Shown here in pieces: positions 28,050-37,284 of a stretch of 64,000 nt of DNA. The number at the start of each line of letters is the position of its first letter. Position 1 is the first letter of the stretch. The DNA comes from Brevibacillus composti (GTDB lineage: Bacteria > Bacillota > Bacilli > Brevibacillales > Brevibacillaceae). The stretch is taken from the NCBI RefSeq assembly GCF_016406105.1, contig NZ_CP066308.1, positions 569,501 through 633,500 of the forward strand, written 5' to 3'. A program made the translations under genes and the position numbers. The notes beneath the pieces are model-generated. The model was not told the origin of the DNA. It worked only from the letters and a program-made list of their open reading frames with translations, and ran no database searches.

Positions 28050-29522
28050 GTGTCGCTATTTGACAAGCGATTATCGGAAATACATGGCGCGCTGCGCAAA
28101 AAAGAGCTGTCCGTATCCGATCTGGTGCAAGCATCCATCACCAGCATCAAGGAGCGTGACGAGGAGATCAAATCCGTCCTGCATGTGGATGAAGAAGGGG
28201 CGCTTTCCAAAGCAAAGGAGCTGGACGAGCGTCTGGCCGCGGCGGGCGAGGAATTGGGGCTGTTGTACGGACTGCCTGTCGGCCTCAAGGACAATATCGT
28301 CACTCATGGGATCCGCACGACCTGCGCAAGCAAATTCTTGAGCAACTACGATCCGATCTACGATGCGACTGTCTCGGCAAAGCTGAAGGAAGCGGATGCG
28401 GTCGTCGTCGCCAAGCTGAACATGGACGAGTTCGCCATGGGCGGCTCCAATGAGAATTCCGGATTTTTCCCGACCAAAAACCCGTGGAATACGGAGTATG
28501 TGCCGGGCGGTTCCAGCGGCGGTTCCGCTGCTGCGATGGCGTCCCGTCACTTCTTTTTTACGCTCGGCTCGGACACCGGCGGATCGATCCGTCAGCCGGC
28601 CGCTTTTTGCGGCGTCGTGGGCTTGAAGCCGACCTATGGCCGCGTATCCCGCTTTGGCCTGGTGGCGTTTGCCTCCTCGCTGGACCAGATCGGTCCGATC
28701 ACGAAAAATGTGGAGGACGCCGCCTATGTGCTGCAGGCGATCGCCGGCTATGACGAGTACGACTCCACGTCTGCCAATGTCGAGGTGCCGGATTACCTGT
28801 CCGCCCTGACAGGCGACGTGAAGGGGCTTCGCATTGGCGTCCCCAAAGAGCTGATCGGCGAGGGCATCGACAGCGAGGTGCGCGATGCCGTGCTGGCTGC
28901 GCTGAAACAGCTGGAGAGCATGGGAGCTACCTGGAGCGAGGTCTCCATGCCGCATACAGAATATGCCGTGCCGGCCTACTACCTGCTGGCGTCTTCGGAG
29001 GCGTCCTCCAATCTGGCCCGCTTTGACGGGGTCCGCTACGGTGTGCGCGCCGACAATGCGGCCAATCTGATCGAGATGTACAAGGAGTCCCGCAGCCAAG
29101 GCTTCGGTCCAGAGGTCAAGCGCCGCATCATGCTGGGCACCTACGCGCTGTCGTCCGGCTATTACGATGCCTACTACAAAAAAGCGCAGCAGGTCCGCAC
29201 GCTGATCATTCAGGACTTCAATGACGTCTTTGCGAACTTCGATGTCATCCTGCATCCGACCACCCCGACCACGGCCTTCAAGATCGGGCAGAATACGGAT
29301 GATCCGGTGAAAATGTACCTGGAGGACATTTGCACGGTCCCGGTGAACCTGGCGGGTCTGCCTGCCATCAGCGTGCCTTGCGGTTTTGCCGCAAACGGCA
29401 TGCCGATCGGTCTGCAAATCGTCGGGAAGGCGTTTGACGAATCCACGGTGTTGCGTGTCGCCCATGCGTATGAGCAGGCGGCCGGATTTTCCGAGCGCAA
29501 GCCGGAATGGGTGAGGGGGTAA
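28050..29522 (+). CDS. gatA: Glutamyl-tRNA(Gln) amidotransferase subunit A
   Basis: Amidase-signature glutaminase subunit, 490 residues, which frees ammonia from glutamine and passes it to GatB. The Ser-cisSer-Lys triad is seen as K80 (GLPVGLKDN), S155 ([10 protein letters not shown]) and S179 ([11 protein letters not shown]). The start is GTG at 28050, with GGGAGG 9 bp upstream, giving [10 protein letters not shown], the usual GatA N terminus; the open frame extends 72 bp further upstream but this lies before the ribosome binding site. About 107 bp separate it from gatC, and the gatB start is only 4 bp downstream. Confidence 0.96.
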   Translation: MSLFDKRLSEIHGALRKKELSVSDLVQASITSIKERDEEIKSVLHVDEEGALSKAKELDERLAAAGEELGLLYGLPVGLKDNIVTHGIRTTCASKFLSNYDPIYDATVSAKLKEADAVVVAKLNMDEFAMGGSNENSGFFPTKNPWNTEYVPGGSSGGSAAAMASRHFFFTLGSDTGGSIRQPAAFCGVVGLKPTYGRVSRFGLVAFASSLDQIGPITKNVEDAAYVLQAIAGYDEYDSTSANVEVPDYLSALTGDVKGLRIGVPKELIGEGIDSEVRDAVLAALKQLESMGATWSEVSMPHTEYAVPAYYLLASSEASSNLARFDGVRYGVRADNAANLIEMYKESRSQGFGPEVKRRIMLGTYALSSGYYDAYYKKAQQVRTLIIQDFNDVFANFDVILHPTTPTTAFKIGQNTDDPVKMYLEDICTVPVNLAGLPAISVPCGFAANGMPIGLQIVGKAFDESTVLRVAHAYEQAAGFSERKPEWVRG

Positions 29523-29526
29523 GAGC

Positions 29527-30963
29527 ATGAGCCAGTTTGAAACCGTCATCGGCCTGGAAGTTCACGCCGAGCTGGCGACGAATAGCAAAATCTTCTGCGG
29601 TTGCCCGACGGAGTTCGGAGCGCCGCCGAATACGCATACCTGCCCGATTTGTCTGGGGCATCCGGGCGTTTTGCCTGTGACCAACAAACAGGCCGTAGAA
29701 TTCGCGATGAAAGCCGCGCTCGCGCTGAACTGCGAAATTTCCCGCGAGACCAAGTTCGACCGGAAAAACTACTTTTATCCCGATTCCCCCAAAGCGTATC
29801 AAATCTCTCAGTACGACCAGCCGATCGGCTACAACGGCTGGATCGATATCGAGGTAAACGGCGTCACCAAGCGCATCGGCATCACCCGTCTGCATCTGGA
29901 GGAGGATGCGGGCAAGCTGACGCACAGCGATTTTGGCGGCGACTCCCTGGTAGACTTCAACCGGGTCGGCGTGCCCCTGATCGAGATCGTCTCCGAGCCG
30001 GACCTGCGCTCGCCTGAAGAGGCCAGAGCGTATCTGGAAAAGCTGAAGGCGATCATCCAGTACACAGGCGTATCCGACGTCCGCATGGAGCAAGGATCGC
30101 TGCGCTGCGATGCCAACGTCTCGATCCGTCCCGTAGGACAAGCGGAGTTCGGCACCAAAACCGAGCTGAAAAACATGAACTCCTTCCGCAACGTGCAGGT
30201 CGCCCTGGAGTATGAAGTGGAGCGGCAGAAGGAAGTGGTCACCTCCGGCGGCAAAATCGTGCAGGAAACCCGCCGCTGGGATGAGAACAACAAAAAGACC
30301 ATTTCCATGCGCTCCAAGGAAGAAGCCCATGACTACCGCTACTTCCCGGATCCGGACCTGGTGCGGATGCAAATATCCGAGGAGTGGATCGAAGCTGTCC
30401 GCGCATCGATTCCGGAGCTGCCGGATGCGCGCCGGGCCCGCTATGTGAATGAATACGGCCTGCCGGAGAGCGATGCGGGCGTCATCACCATCTCCAAAGA
30501 CACCGCCGATTTCTTCGACGAGACGGTCAAAACAGGCGCCGATCCAAAAGCAGCGGCTAACTGGCTGATGGTCGAGCTGCTCGGCTATCTCAATGCCGGC
30601 AACCTGACGCTGGCGGATGTAAAAATCACGCCGCACGGTCTCGGCGAGATGATCAAGCTGATCGAGAACGGCACGATTTCCTCCAAGATCGCCAAAACCG
30701 TCTTCAAGGAGATGGTGGAGACCGGCAAGGAGCCGCAGAAGATCGTAGAGGAGCAGGGCCTCGTCCAGATCAGCGATGAGGGCGCTCTGCTTCAGATCGT
30801 TCAGGAAGTCGTGAGCAACAGCCCGCAAGCTGTGGCTGACTACAAAGCCGGCAACGACAAGGCGATTGGCTTCTTCGTCGGACAGGTGATGAAGCAGACG
30901 CGCGGAAAGGCCAACCCGCCGATGGTAAACAAGCTGCTTCAAGACGTATTGAAAAACCTCTAA
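29527..30963 (+). CDS. gatB: Aspartyl/glutamyl-tRNA amidotransferase subunit B
   Basis: GatB (478 residues) binds Glu-tRNA(Gln) or Asp-tRNA(Asn), phosphorylates the acyl group and amidates it with ammonia from GatA. Conserved blocks are [20 protein letters not shown] at the start with a CxC...CxxC cluster (CGCP, CPIC), [20 protein letters not shown], the HLEEDAGK segment, [18 protein letters not shown], and the C-terminal YqeY/tail domain that contacts the tRNA elbow ([17 protein letters not shown]). The ATG follows GGGGGTAAGAG. It closes the operon at a strong terminator. Confidence 0.97.
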   Translation: MSQFETVIGLEVHAELATNSKIFCGCPTEFGAPPNTHTCPICLGHPGVLPVTNKQAVEFAMKAALALNCEISRETKFDRKNYFYPDSPKAYQISQYDQPIGYNGWIDIEVNGVTKRIGITRLHLEEDAGKLTHSDFGGDSLVDFNRVGVPLIEIVSEPDLRSPEEARAYLEKLKAIIQYTGVSDVRMEQGSLRCDANVSIRPVGQAEFGTKTELKNMNSFRNVQVALEYEVERQKEVVTSGGKIVQETRRWDENNKKTISMRSKEEAHDYRYFPDPDLVRMQISEEWIEAVRASIPELPDARRARYVNEYGLPESDAGVITISKDTADFFDETVKTGADPKAAANWLMVELLGYLNAGNLTLADVKITPHGLGEMIKLIENGTISSKIAKTVFKEMVETGKEPQKIVEEQGLVQISDEGALLQIVQEVVSNSPQAVADYKAGNDKAIGFFVGQVMKQTRGKANPPMVNKLLQDVLKNL

Positions 30964-30974
30964 GAAATGAAAAG

Positions 30975-31012
30975 AGCCCGCGCTGCCAAATGATTTGGCA
31001 GGCGGGCTTTCT
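30975..31012 (+). terminator. Terminator after gatB
   Basis: A long stem (AGCCCGC-CTGCCAAA at 30975-30990 against TTTGGCAG-GCGGGCTTT) with a 3-base loop and a short interrupted T-tract ends gatCAB. Confidence 0.8.
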
Positions 31013-31045
31013 GTTTGGCAAATCCCGGCGATGCGGCATTTCTCC

Positions 31046-32794
31046 TCAGGCCAGCAGCTTCTTTTGCATCTCTTCCAGCAAGGCGACTGCGTCTCGCTCT
31101 TTCTCCTGAATCCGGCCAATCGCCGCGATCGCTTCCTGGGCGTGGGGCGGATCATTGGGCTGGCCGCCGGCGGGGAAGGGGAACATCTTCGCCAGGAGGG
31201 CAAATTCATCGGCGATTTGCTCGTACAGCCGGGATGACTCTCGCACCAGCGGGCGGATCGAGTCGAAGGAGGCGTCTGTCCAGGTCTCGGCGATCTCTGT
31301 CCAGAACAGGGAAGCATGGCGGCGGGCATCCTGAGCGACTGCGGTCGTGTAGGCATTTCCGTTTGGTTCGACGCTTTTTTGCTCAAAAGCCTGGCGCCAG
31401 GCATCGTACGCAGCCAGCCCGTAGGCGCAGGACGAACAGTCGGCTTCCTCCGCCTCCGCGCGGTAATGTTTCAGGATTGTCTGGAGTGCGCCCGTCAGCA
31501 TGCTTTTTTGATCTGTCTCCAACGGCTTCTCGATGGCCATGACGAATAGATCCTCCAAGAGACCGCGACCGAGGTGTTCGTAAGAAATCGGCTTGTCATG
31601 CCCACAGTTGTCTCCCGCCTGGAATTCGCGCTTTTCGGTGTCATAGCCGTAGATCAGGCCGAATTCAGGGATAAACAGATCCCAGCAGAGCACCGCCTGC
31701 CCGCGGTCGATTGCCTCGTGGATCAGCGACAGCGCTTCCGGCAGTTTGTCCGGCAGCTTTCTCTTTTCACGCGCGCCCGGAGCAAGCAGAGTCGGGGCGA
31801 CCTGGTTGGCATTGGGACCGTGCTCTGCCCTCGTAAACTGGCTGACCACCTTGGTCTCGTAGCCGAGATTGCGCATCCCTTCCGGCAGCAATCGGGCAAA
31901 ATCGAACATGGTCGGCCCTGCGATGTGCACATCGCCCGGAACGACGCTGATCCGAAACGCATGGCCGGTCAAGCCCATCACCATCGGCATGGAAAAACGG
32001 CGCTGTGTATACTCGGTCAGTCCGTACATCGCCACAGCGGCCGTGGTCCATACAGGCTGGGAAAAGGCTTCCGGCTTTTTGAGCGTCACTTGTTTCATCA
32101 ATCCCTCATCCTTTCGGTTGCAGATGTAGTGGTCAACCGCGAGACGAATCCTCTCTTGCCCCAATTTTTTGCGTGAACGCGAGAGAATCTGATAGACGTT
32201 GGGTTGCGACATGCGGAACAGTTCGGCGATTTCTTGCGGCGACAGGTGATCGAAGAAATGAGACTCGACGATTTTCCGCTCCCTCGGATTCAGGCAGCGA
32301 AGCATCTGCGTAATCGTCTCCAGCAGCTCCCGGCGCATCAGGGCTTCTTCCGGCGACGCGAACTCCTCGCTCCCGGCCCGTGCCTGCTGTTTGCCCAGCC
32401 GGTAGAGGATGCTGTCGAGACTCTCCCAGTCGGTGTCCGCTTCGGCGTCACCCGTCGCGCTCCAGCTGGAAAAGACCTGTTCCATGGCAAAAGGGGCAGC
32501 CTTCAGCCGCGTATACGCCTGATTGCGCACGATCCGGTGCAGCCAGGGCAAAAAACGCCGGCTGTCCACCAGGGTGCCAAGGTGGAGAAAGGCTCGGATC
32601 AGCGCCTCCTGCACAATATCCTCCGCCATAAACGGCTCCGGGGCAAAAGAACGGGCATATCCATACACCTTGGCCCGATGCCGCCTGACCAATTCGCCAA
32701 ACGCTTCCCTGTCTCCGGTGCGCGCCTTTTCAACCAATCGCCAATCTTCCTGCTCTTCTGTCACATCTTTTGTCGGGACGAACTTATCCAGCAA
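31046..32794 (-). CDS. ECF-type sigma factor fused to a C-terminal BtrH-like domain
   Basis: Protein of 582 residues from the TTG at 32794 (GAGGTG 6 bp upstream). Residues 20-90 are a sigma region 2 (GELVRRHRAKVYGYARSF, AEDIVQEALIRAFLHLG), and residues about 155-215 a region 4 helix-turn-helix (LNPRERKIVESHFFDHLS, QEIAELFRMSQPNVYQIL). ECF factors normally end there at under 200 residues; this one goes on for some 360 residues that begin MKQVTLKKPEAFSQPVWTTA and resemble BtrH N-terminal/C39-like proteins (MGLTGHAFRISV, HIAGPTMFDF, CWDLFIPEFGLIYGYD). No anti-sigma gene is next to it, so the tail may act as the sensor. An internal start is discussed in the findings. Confidence 0.85.
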   Translation of the reverse strand: MLDKFVPTKDVTEEQEDWRLVEKARTGDREAFGELVRRHRAKVYGYARSFAPEPFMAEDIVQEALIRAFLHLGTLVDSRRFLPWLHRIVRNQAYTRLKAAPFAMEQVFSSWSATGDAEADTDWESLDSILYRLGKQQARAGSEEFASPEEALMRRELLETITQMLRCLNPRERKIVESHFFDHLSPQEIAELFRMSQPNVYQILSRSRKKLGQERIRLAVDHYICNRKDEGLMKQVTLKKPEAFSQPVWTTAAVAMYGLTEYTQRRFSMPMVMGLTGHAFRISVVPGDVHIAGPTMFDFARLLPEGMRNLGYETKVVSQFTRAEHGPNANQVAPTLLAPGAREKRKLPDKLPEALSLIHEAIDRGQAVLCWDLFIPEFGLIYGYDTEKREFQAGDNCGHDKPISYEHLGRGLLEDLFVMAIEKPLETDQKSMLTGALQTILKHYRAEAEEADCSSCAYGLAAYDAWRQAFEQKSVEPNGNAYTTAVAQDARRHASLFWTEIAETWTDASFDSIRPLVRESSRLYEQIADEFALLAKMFPFPAGGQPNDPPHAQEAIAAIGRIQEKERDAVALLEEMQKKLLA

Positions 32795-32850
32795 TGAACA
32801 CACCTCTTTTGCAGATTGACCTATGACATAGACTGGCAACCGCTCACGAT

Positions 32851-32908
32851 TCTGACATGATACAGACACTTTTTTTTCATTTACTTCGGCTTTTCCATCT
32901 GACATGAT
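32851..32908. promoter_or_regulatory. 11-bp direct repeats in the sigma-MOSC divergent region
   Basis: TCTGACATGAT occurs twice, at 32851-32861 and 32898-32908, 47 bp apart, upstream of the sigma gene. The repeats could be regulator sites or ECF promoter elements; their role is not shown. Confidence 0.35.
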
Positions 32909-32953
32909 TGTAGAAGAATTCGTCATAGAAGGAAACTGGAGGGAAACTGCCAT

Positions 32954-33637
32954 ATGGGTCATGCGCCAATCAGATTGGTTTCACTGAACGTAGGGAAGCC
33001 TGTCCGTTTTTCTTACCGGGGAAAAGAATTGGAAACAGGCATTTTCAAACAGCCGACGACAGAGACGCTTTATCTCTCCCATGTGAATCTGAGCGGGGAC
33101 GGTCAAGCGGATCTCGTCCACCACGGCGGACCGGACAAAGCGGTCTGCGTATACCCGCACGAGCATTATGCCTACTGGGAGGAGCGGCTGAATCGAAAGC
33201 TCCCGCCGGCGGCTTTCGGTGAAAATCTCACCACTGCAGGCCTGCTCGAAAGAGACGTGTGCATCGGCGACATCTATCAGCTGGGGGACGCCGTTGTGCA
33301 AGTCAGCCAGCCCAGACAGCCCTGCCACAAGCTGGCGAAGCGCTACGATCTGCCCGAGATGGCATTGTGGGTACAGGAGAAGGGCTATACCGGCTATTAC
33401 TTCCGCGTCCTGCAGGAGGGGAATGTGTCGCCGGACAGCGAGTTGACCCTGATCGAGCGCCACGCCGCCGGCATCACCGTGGCCGAGGCGAATCGCATCA
33501 TGCATCATGACAAGGGTGATCTGGAGGCGGTGAAGGGCATCCTGGCGGTAGCCGAGCTGTCAGCCAACTGGCGCCATACCTTTCAGAAGCGCCTGCAGGG
33601 GGAAGAGACGGACCCGGCACGGCGTCTCAACGGATGA
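32954..33637 (+). CDS. MOSC domain-containing protein (YiiM-like)
   Basis: Protein of 227 residues with the MOSC domain (molybdenum cofactor sulfurase C-terminal): HHGGPDKAVCVYPHEHYAYW, FGENLTTAGL, VQVSQPRQPCHKLAKRYD with the conserved cysteine expected to bind sulfur or Mo-cofactor, and a 3-alpha C-terminal extension. YiiM-type proteins are linked to reduction of N-hydroxylated compounds with molybdopterin. No Moco gene adjoins it. The ATG is well placed after GGAGGG. It is divergent from the sigma gene with a 159-bp shared upstream region. Confidence 0.9.
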   Translation: MGHAPIRLVSLNVGKPVRFSYRGKELETGIFKQPTTETLYLSHVNLSGDGQADLVHHGGPDKAVCVYPHEHYAYWEERLNRKLPPAAFGENLTTAGLLERDVCIGDIYQLGDAVVQVSQPRQPCHKLAKRYDLPEMALWVQEKGYTGYYFRVLQEGNVSPDSELTLIERHAAGITVAEANRIMHHDKGDLEAVKGILAVAELSANWRHTFQKRLQGEETDPARRLNG

Positions 33638-33648
33638 GGCGGTTTCGT

Positions 33649-33677
33649 TTGTAAGAATGGAAATGCTCCCCTATAAT
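33649..33677 (+). promoter_or_regulatory. Sigma-A-type promoter
   Basis: TTGTAA (33649-33654) and TATAAT (33672-33677) are 17 bp apart, just ahead of the 116-residue hypothetical gene. Confidence 0.65.
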
Positions 33678-33712
33678 GGAAGGGAGATTGTATAGAGGGG
33701 GTTTTGATCAGC

Positions 33713-34063
33713 ATGAAAATCCTGTCCGTAGCAGGGGAGAGCGTGCCGCCGAGCAAGGGTGGTTCTCCGGCTGATACGTTTGAGCGTTCGCTGGTTACCT
33801 ATGAAAAAGAGGGGCAGCAAAAGACAGTGACCGTCACCTACGTCCGCTATTTTGAAAAAGTGCTGGCGAGTGAGGGCATCTACGATCAGGAAGCAGAAGG
33901 AGTGCCGGTCAATCGCCTGGTGGGGCTGCTCTATCTGGAGCATCATGGCGAGACGCGGGAAAATCGCCATTACATCAACGATACGGAAGACTTCGTCAAA
34001 TTGTTTGACGGCTTCTCACTGGGTCAACTGAAAGCCAAATATCCGCACCTCTCCCTATCCTAG
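33713..34063 (+). CDS. Hypothetical protein
   Basis: Protein of 116 residues starting MKILSVAGESVPPSKG; not recognised. It is soluble, mixed alpha/beta and slightly acidic, and ends in AKYPHLSLS. A good sigma-A promoter and an AGGGGG ribosome binding site precede it; an in-frame TTG at 33704 is an alternative start but sits too close to that site. It has its own promoter and no partner gene. The downstream stretch 34064-34287 holds hairpins only. Confidence 0.75.
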   Translation: MKILSVAGESVPPSKGGSPADTFERSLVTYEKEGQQKTVTVTYVRYFEKVLASEGIYDQEAEGVPVNRLVGLLYLEHHGETRENRHYINDTEDFVKLFDGFSLGQLKAKYPHLSLS

Positions 34064-34134
34064 CAGGGGAGAGAGCTGGCGAAAGGATTCGGAAGATTCT
34101 GATTCGATCTCGGGCAGATAGACGATACGGGACG

Positions 34135-34163
34135 GATCTCCTCTTTCGGGAGCGAGATCTTTC
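34135..34163 (+). terminator. Terminator-like hairpin
   Basis: GATCTC (34135-34140) pairs with GAGATC (34154-34159), followed by TTTCTTTC. It probably ends the preceding hypothetical gene. Confidence 0.45.
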
Positions 34164-34239
34164 TTTCTATGCGCAATGTGGCGGCCGGTCGCCAAGATAG
34201 AGTGAAGTCAGGTCCACAAGTTGCATAGCCTATCAGGAG

Positions 34240-34264
34240 GGCTTCATAGTGTGAAGCCTTTTTT
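34240..34264 (+). terminator. Terminator/attenuator-like hairpin before natA
   Basis: GGCTTCA (34240-34246) pairs with TGAAGCC (34252-34258), followed by six T residues, only some 10 bp upstream of the natA ribosome binding site. It may work as an attenuator in the natA leader. Confidence 0.6.
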
Positions 34265-34287
34265 AAGGAATAAAGAGAGGGATGCCC

Positions 34288-35025
34288 ATGATTGAAGTTG
34301 AGCGGGTCAGCAAGCGCTTCGGCAAGCTGACGGCAGTCGAGGATGTTTCCTTTTTTGTCGAAGAAGGCGAGGTATACGGCCTCGTCGGAGAAAACGGAGC
34401 AGGCAAAACGACGACGATGCGGATGATGGCCACCATCCTTCAGCCGACATCGGGAGACATCCGGATTCGCGGGTTTTCCGTACAGAGGGAGCCGGTAGAG
34501 GTGCGCCGCCGAATCGGCATCCTGTTCGGCGGAGATGTCGGCCTATACAGCAGATTGACGGCCCGCGAGAATATCGCCTATTTTGGCAAGCTCTACGGTC
34601 TGCGCGACGGTGAGCTGGAGCGGCGGATCCAGCAGCTCAGCGAGATGCTGGACATGTGCGAATACATGGATCGCAGGGTCGGCGGATTTTCCCGGGGAAT
34701 GAGGCAAAAGGTGGCTATCGCCCGGACACTGGTGCATGACCCGGATGTCATCCTGCTGGATGAGCCGACGACCGGTTTGGATGTAACCGCAGCCAACCTG
34801 TTTCGCCGGATGGTGGCCAGGCTGCAGGAGGAGGGAAAGACGATCCTTTTTTCCAGTCACAATATGGGGGAAATCGAGCGTCTGTGCAACCGGATCGCCA
34901 TCATGCACAAAGGAGAGCTCAGCTACGCAGGGACGGTCGGGGATTTGCGCCGGAAGGTCGGCATGAGCGACCTGGATGACATCTTCATGACGATGGTGGA
35001 AGGAGGAGGAGGCGGTGGGGCATAA
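34288..35025 (+). CDS. natA: ABC transporter ATP-binding protein, NatA-like
   Basis: ATPase subunit (245 residues) of an exporter. It has Walker A GENGAGKTT, the Q-loop in RIGILFGGDVGLYSRL, the signature SRGMRQKVAIARTL, Walker B DVILLDEPTTGLD and the H-loop FSSHNMGE. Together with the downstream permease it matches NatAB of Bacillus, an ABC-2 system reported to export sodium; related pairs export other compounds, so the substrate remains tentative. ATG 34288 is preferred to 34282, since AAAGAGAGGG would directly abut the latter. It overlaps natB by 11 bp. Confidence 0.88.
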   Translation: MIEVERVSKRFGKLTAVEDVSFFVEEGEVYGLVGENGAGKTTTMRMMATILQPTSGDIRIRGFSVQREPVEVRRRIGILFGGDVGLYSRLTARENIAYFGKLYGLRDGELERRIQQLSEMLDMCEYMDRRVGGFSRGMRQKVAIARTLVHDPDVILLDEPTTGLDVTAANLFRRMVARLQEEGKTILFSSHNMGEIERLCNRIAIMHKGELSYAGTVGDLRRKVGMSDLDDIFMTMVEGGGGGGA

Positions 35026-36193
35026 CATCGTCTGGACGGTATTTCGCAAAGAGCTGACCGATTTGCTGCGGGACCGCAAGACCTTGGTCGGGACATTCCT
35101 CATACCGATTGTCATTATTCCGTTTGTCTTTTTTTTATTGACCATGTCCTACACCCATGTGGAAAAGGAAGCTCGCGCATATATACCGATCGCGGTCAGC
35201 GGCCAGTCCCTCCTCATCGACTACCTGAAAAAGATGCCTGGCGTCGAGCTGATCGCCGCTGCACAGCCGGAAAGCGAGCTGGAGCAGGGGAAGCTGCGGG
35301 CGATTATCACCATCCCCGCGGGCTTCGACCAGCAGTTGAAGGCCGGGGGCACGGCAAAGGTACAAGTGGCCTATGATTCCACCAATCAGAAATCGGTGTA
35401 CGCCAAATCTGTGATCGAAGAAGCGGTTGCAGCGTACAGCAGCGAGATCGTCAATAATCGGCTGCGCCAGGCGGGCTTGTCCCCGCGGGCGATCTATCCG
35501 ATCGAGACGGTCTTCGACAATACGGCGTCAAAGGATCGGCAGACGGGCGGCATGCTGGCCAGCATCATCCCGTTGATGCTGGTCCTGTCGCTCGCTTCCG
35601 GCGGCATCGCCGTGGCAACCGATCTGGTAGCAGGTGAAAAGGAGCGGGGGACGCTGGAATCGCTGCTCTCGGCGCCGATCTCCGCCAATCAACTGCTGAC
35701 GGCCAAGCTGATGACCGTCATGGTGATCAGCTGTATCAGCGCGACGGCTTCCCTCTTGTCCCTGTCGTTTGTCTATCGGATGGGGCCGTTTGCGGAGGCG
35801 GCGGGGGTTTCGCTGCGAATCCTGGAGCCGGGCTCGCTCATCGTCCTGGCCGGGACGATCCTCCTGCTGGCGGCGATGTTCGCCGGGCTGGAGCTGACGC
35901 TTAGCACCGTCGCCAAATCGTTCAAGGAAGGGCAGACCTACATGACAGGCGTGGTCGTCCTGGCGATGATTCCCTCCTACATGATGATGCCGCTCAATCC
36001 CACGGACATCCCCGATTGGTATTATTTTATTCCCGTCTTCAACGGTGTCGCTTTGTGCAAAGAGGTGTTTTACGGGGCGATCCAACCCTGGCATGTCTGT
36101 GTGGGGCTGGGCACCTCGCTCTTGTATGTGATCGGCATTCTGGTGTTGTCCGCCAAGCTGTTTCGCCGGGAAGGGGCCGTGATCAAAGGGTAG
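35015..36193 (+). CDS. natB: ABC-2 type permease, NatB-like
   Basis: Membrane subunit of 392 residues. One N-terminal helix (about residues 25-45) is followed by a large extracytoplasmic domain of about 150 residues and then five or six helices; this is the ABC2_membrane_3 layout of NatB. Features include VATDLVAGEKERGTLESLLSA, the standard coupling segment of ABC-2 permeases. The start is GTG at 35015 inside the end of natA, after GGAGGAGGAGGCG, so translation is coupled. Sodium or drug export is the family role. Confidence 0.88.
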   Translation: MGHNIVWTVFRKELTDLLRDRKTLVGTFLIPIVIIPFVFFLLTMSYTHVEKEARAYIPIAVSGQSLLIDYLKKMPGVELIAAAQPESELEQGKLRAIITIPAGFDQQLKAGGTAKVQVAYDSTNQKSVYAKSVIEEAVAAYSSEIVNNRLRQAGLSPRAIYPIETVFDNTASKDRQTGGMLASIIPLMLVLSLASGGIAVATDLVAGEKERGTLESLLSAPISANQLLTAKLMTVMVISCISATASLLSLSFVYRMGPFAEAAGVSLRILEPGSLIVLAGTILLLAAMFAGLELTLSTVAKSFKEGQTYMTGVVVLAMIPSYMMMPLNPTDIPDWYYFIPVFNGVALCKEVFYGAIQPWHVCVGLGTSLLYVIGILVLSAKLFRREGAVIKG

Positions 36194-36288
36194 GGATCAG
36201 TGGTTCTGACAATGTCCTGCATGCATGAGATTGACATGCAAACGGCAGGGCGATGATCGAGATCGTACCAGAGGATGGTGATTTTTCC

Positions 36289-37182
36289 ATGAACAAGCTC
36301 TATACCGGGGTGCTCTACGTGTTTTTATCGGCAGCGGGCTTTGGCGTCATGTCTATTTTTGCGATATACGCTTACGGAGCAGGGGCCTCTGTCTCCACGC
36401 TGTTGTTTCTGCGCTTCCTGCTGGCGGCGCTGCTCTTCTTTGGCTGGATGGCTCTGAAACGAGAACCGCTGGGCATTACGAAAAAGCAGGGGATTGCGCT
36501 CTTTTGCCTGGGCGGAGTCTTGTATACGCTCCAGTCTCTCTCCTTTTTCTCGTCCGTGCAATACATTCCGGCCTCGCTGGCGGGACTGCTCTTGTACACG
36601 TTTCCCGTCTATGTGACCGTGCTCAATTATTTCGTCAATAAAGAGGCGCTGCGAAAGCAGACGATCGGGGCGATTCTGCTGTCGCTGGCGGGGCTGGTGA
36701 TGGTGCTGGGCCTCTCGTTCGACGGGGTGCAGCCGCTCGGCGTTGTTCTGGCTCTCGCCGCGGCGGCGTTTTACGCCATCTACTTCATCGTCGGCAACCG
36801 CGTCGTCAGCGGGCTTTCGCCGTATGTCACGAGCGCCTATGTCTCTTTGTTTGCGGCCTGTTCGACTTTTGGACTGGCACTGCGGGACGGCGGTCCTGAC
36901 TTCGGCTTCGGCATGCAAGGCTGGCTGGCGCTGGGAGGGATCGTTCTCTTTTCCACGATTCTGGCGATGGCTTGCTTGTTCCGGGGCATTCAACTGATCG
37001 GCTCCACGCGGGCTTCGGTATTAAGCACGTTGGAGCCGGTGGTGACGATCGGCTTTTCCGCCTTGCTGTTCGGGGAGAGATTGGGCATGCTCCAGCTCCT
37101 GGGCGGCTGTGCGGTGCTGCTGGGGGCTGTATGGATTGTGAGGAGCCAGGGGAAACAGGCGGAGGACTCCGTGGAGGCGTAG
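36289..37182 (+). CDS. DMT family permease (two EamA domains)
   Basis: Transporter of 297 residues with ten hydrophobic helices in two EamA repeats: residues about 10-140 and 150-290. Typical segments are LRFLLAALLFFGW, SLSFFSSVQYIPASLAGLLLY and GSTRASVLSTLEPVVTIGFSALLFGE. DMT/RhaT-type proteins export metabolites or amino acids; the substrate is unknown. ATG 36289 is chosen because the first helix follows at once and GAGGATGGTG is upstream; ATG 36253 is possible. It lies 96 bp from natB and may share its transcript. Confidence 0.88.
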   Translation: MNKLYTGVLYVFLSAAGFGVMSIFAIYAYGAGASVSTLLFLRFLLAALLFFGWMALKREPLGITKKQGIALFCLGGVLYTLQSLSFFSSVQYIPASLAGLLLYTFPVYVTVLNYFVNKEALRKQTIGAILLSLAGLVMVLGLSFDGVQPLGVVLALAAAAFYAIYFIVGNRVVSGLSPYVTSAYVSLFAACSTFGLALRDGGPDFGFGMQGWLALGGIVLFSTILAMACLFRGIQLIGSTRASVLSTLEPVVTIGFSALLFGERLGMLQLLGGCAVLLGAVWIVRSQGKQAEDSVEA

Positions 37183-37209
37183 GAAGGGGAGCGCAAATTC
37201 GTTCAAGCG

Positions 37210-37250
37210 GGCACAGCCGTTCTCTGTTTGGAGAAAAGGCTGTGCCTCTT
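37210..37250 (+). terminator. Intrinsic terminator
   Basis: GGCACAGCC (37210-37218) pairs with GGCTGTGCC (37238-37246), followed by TCTTTG. It separates the convergent DMT permease gene and the ROK kinase gene. Confidence 0.75.
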
Positions 37251-37284
37251 TGCTGGTTTCAGGTGGCCCGGCTTGCCGGAGTCA

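Noticed and set aside
29368..31404. Long open frame on the minus strand opposite gatB
   Set aside because: Antisense shadow that also crosses the gatB terminator and the sigma gene; no start signal.
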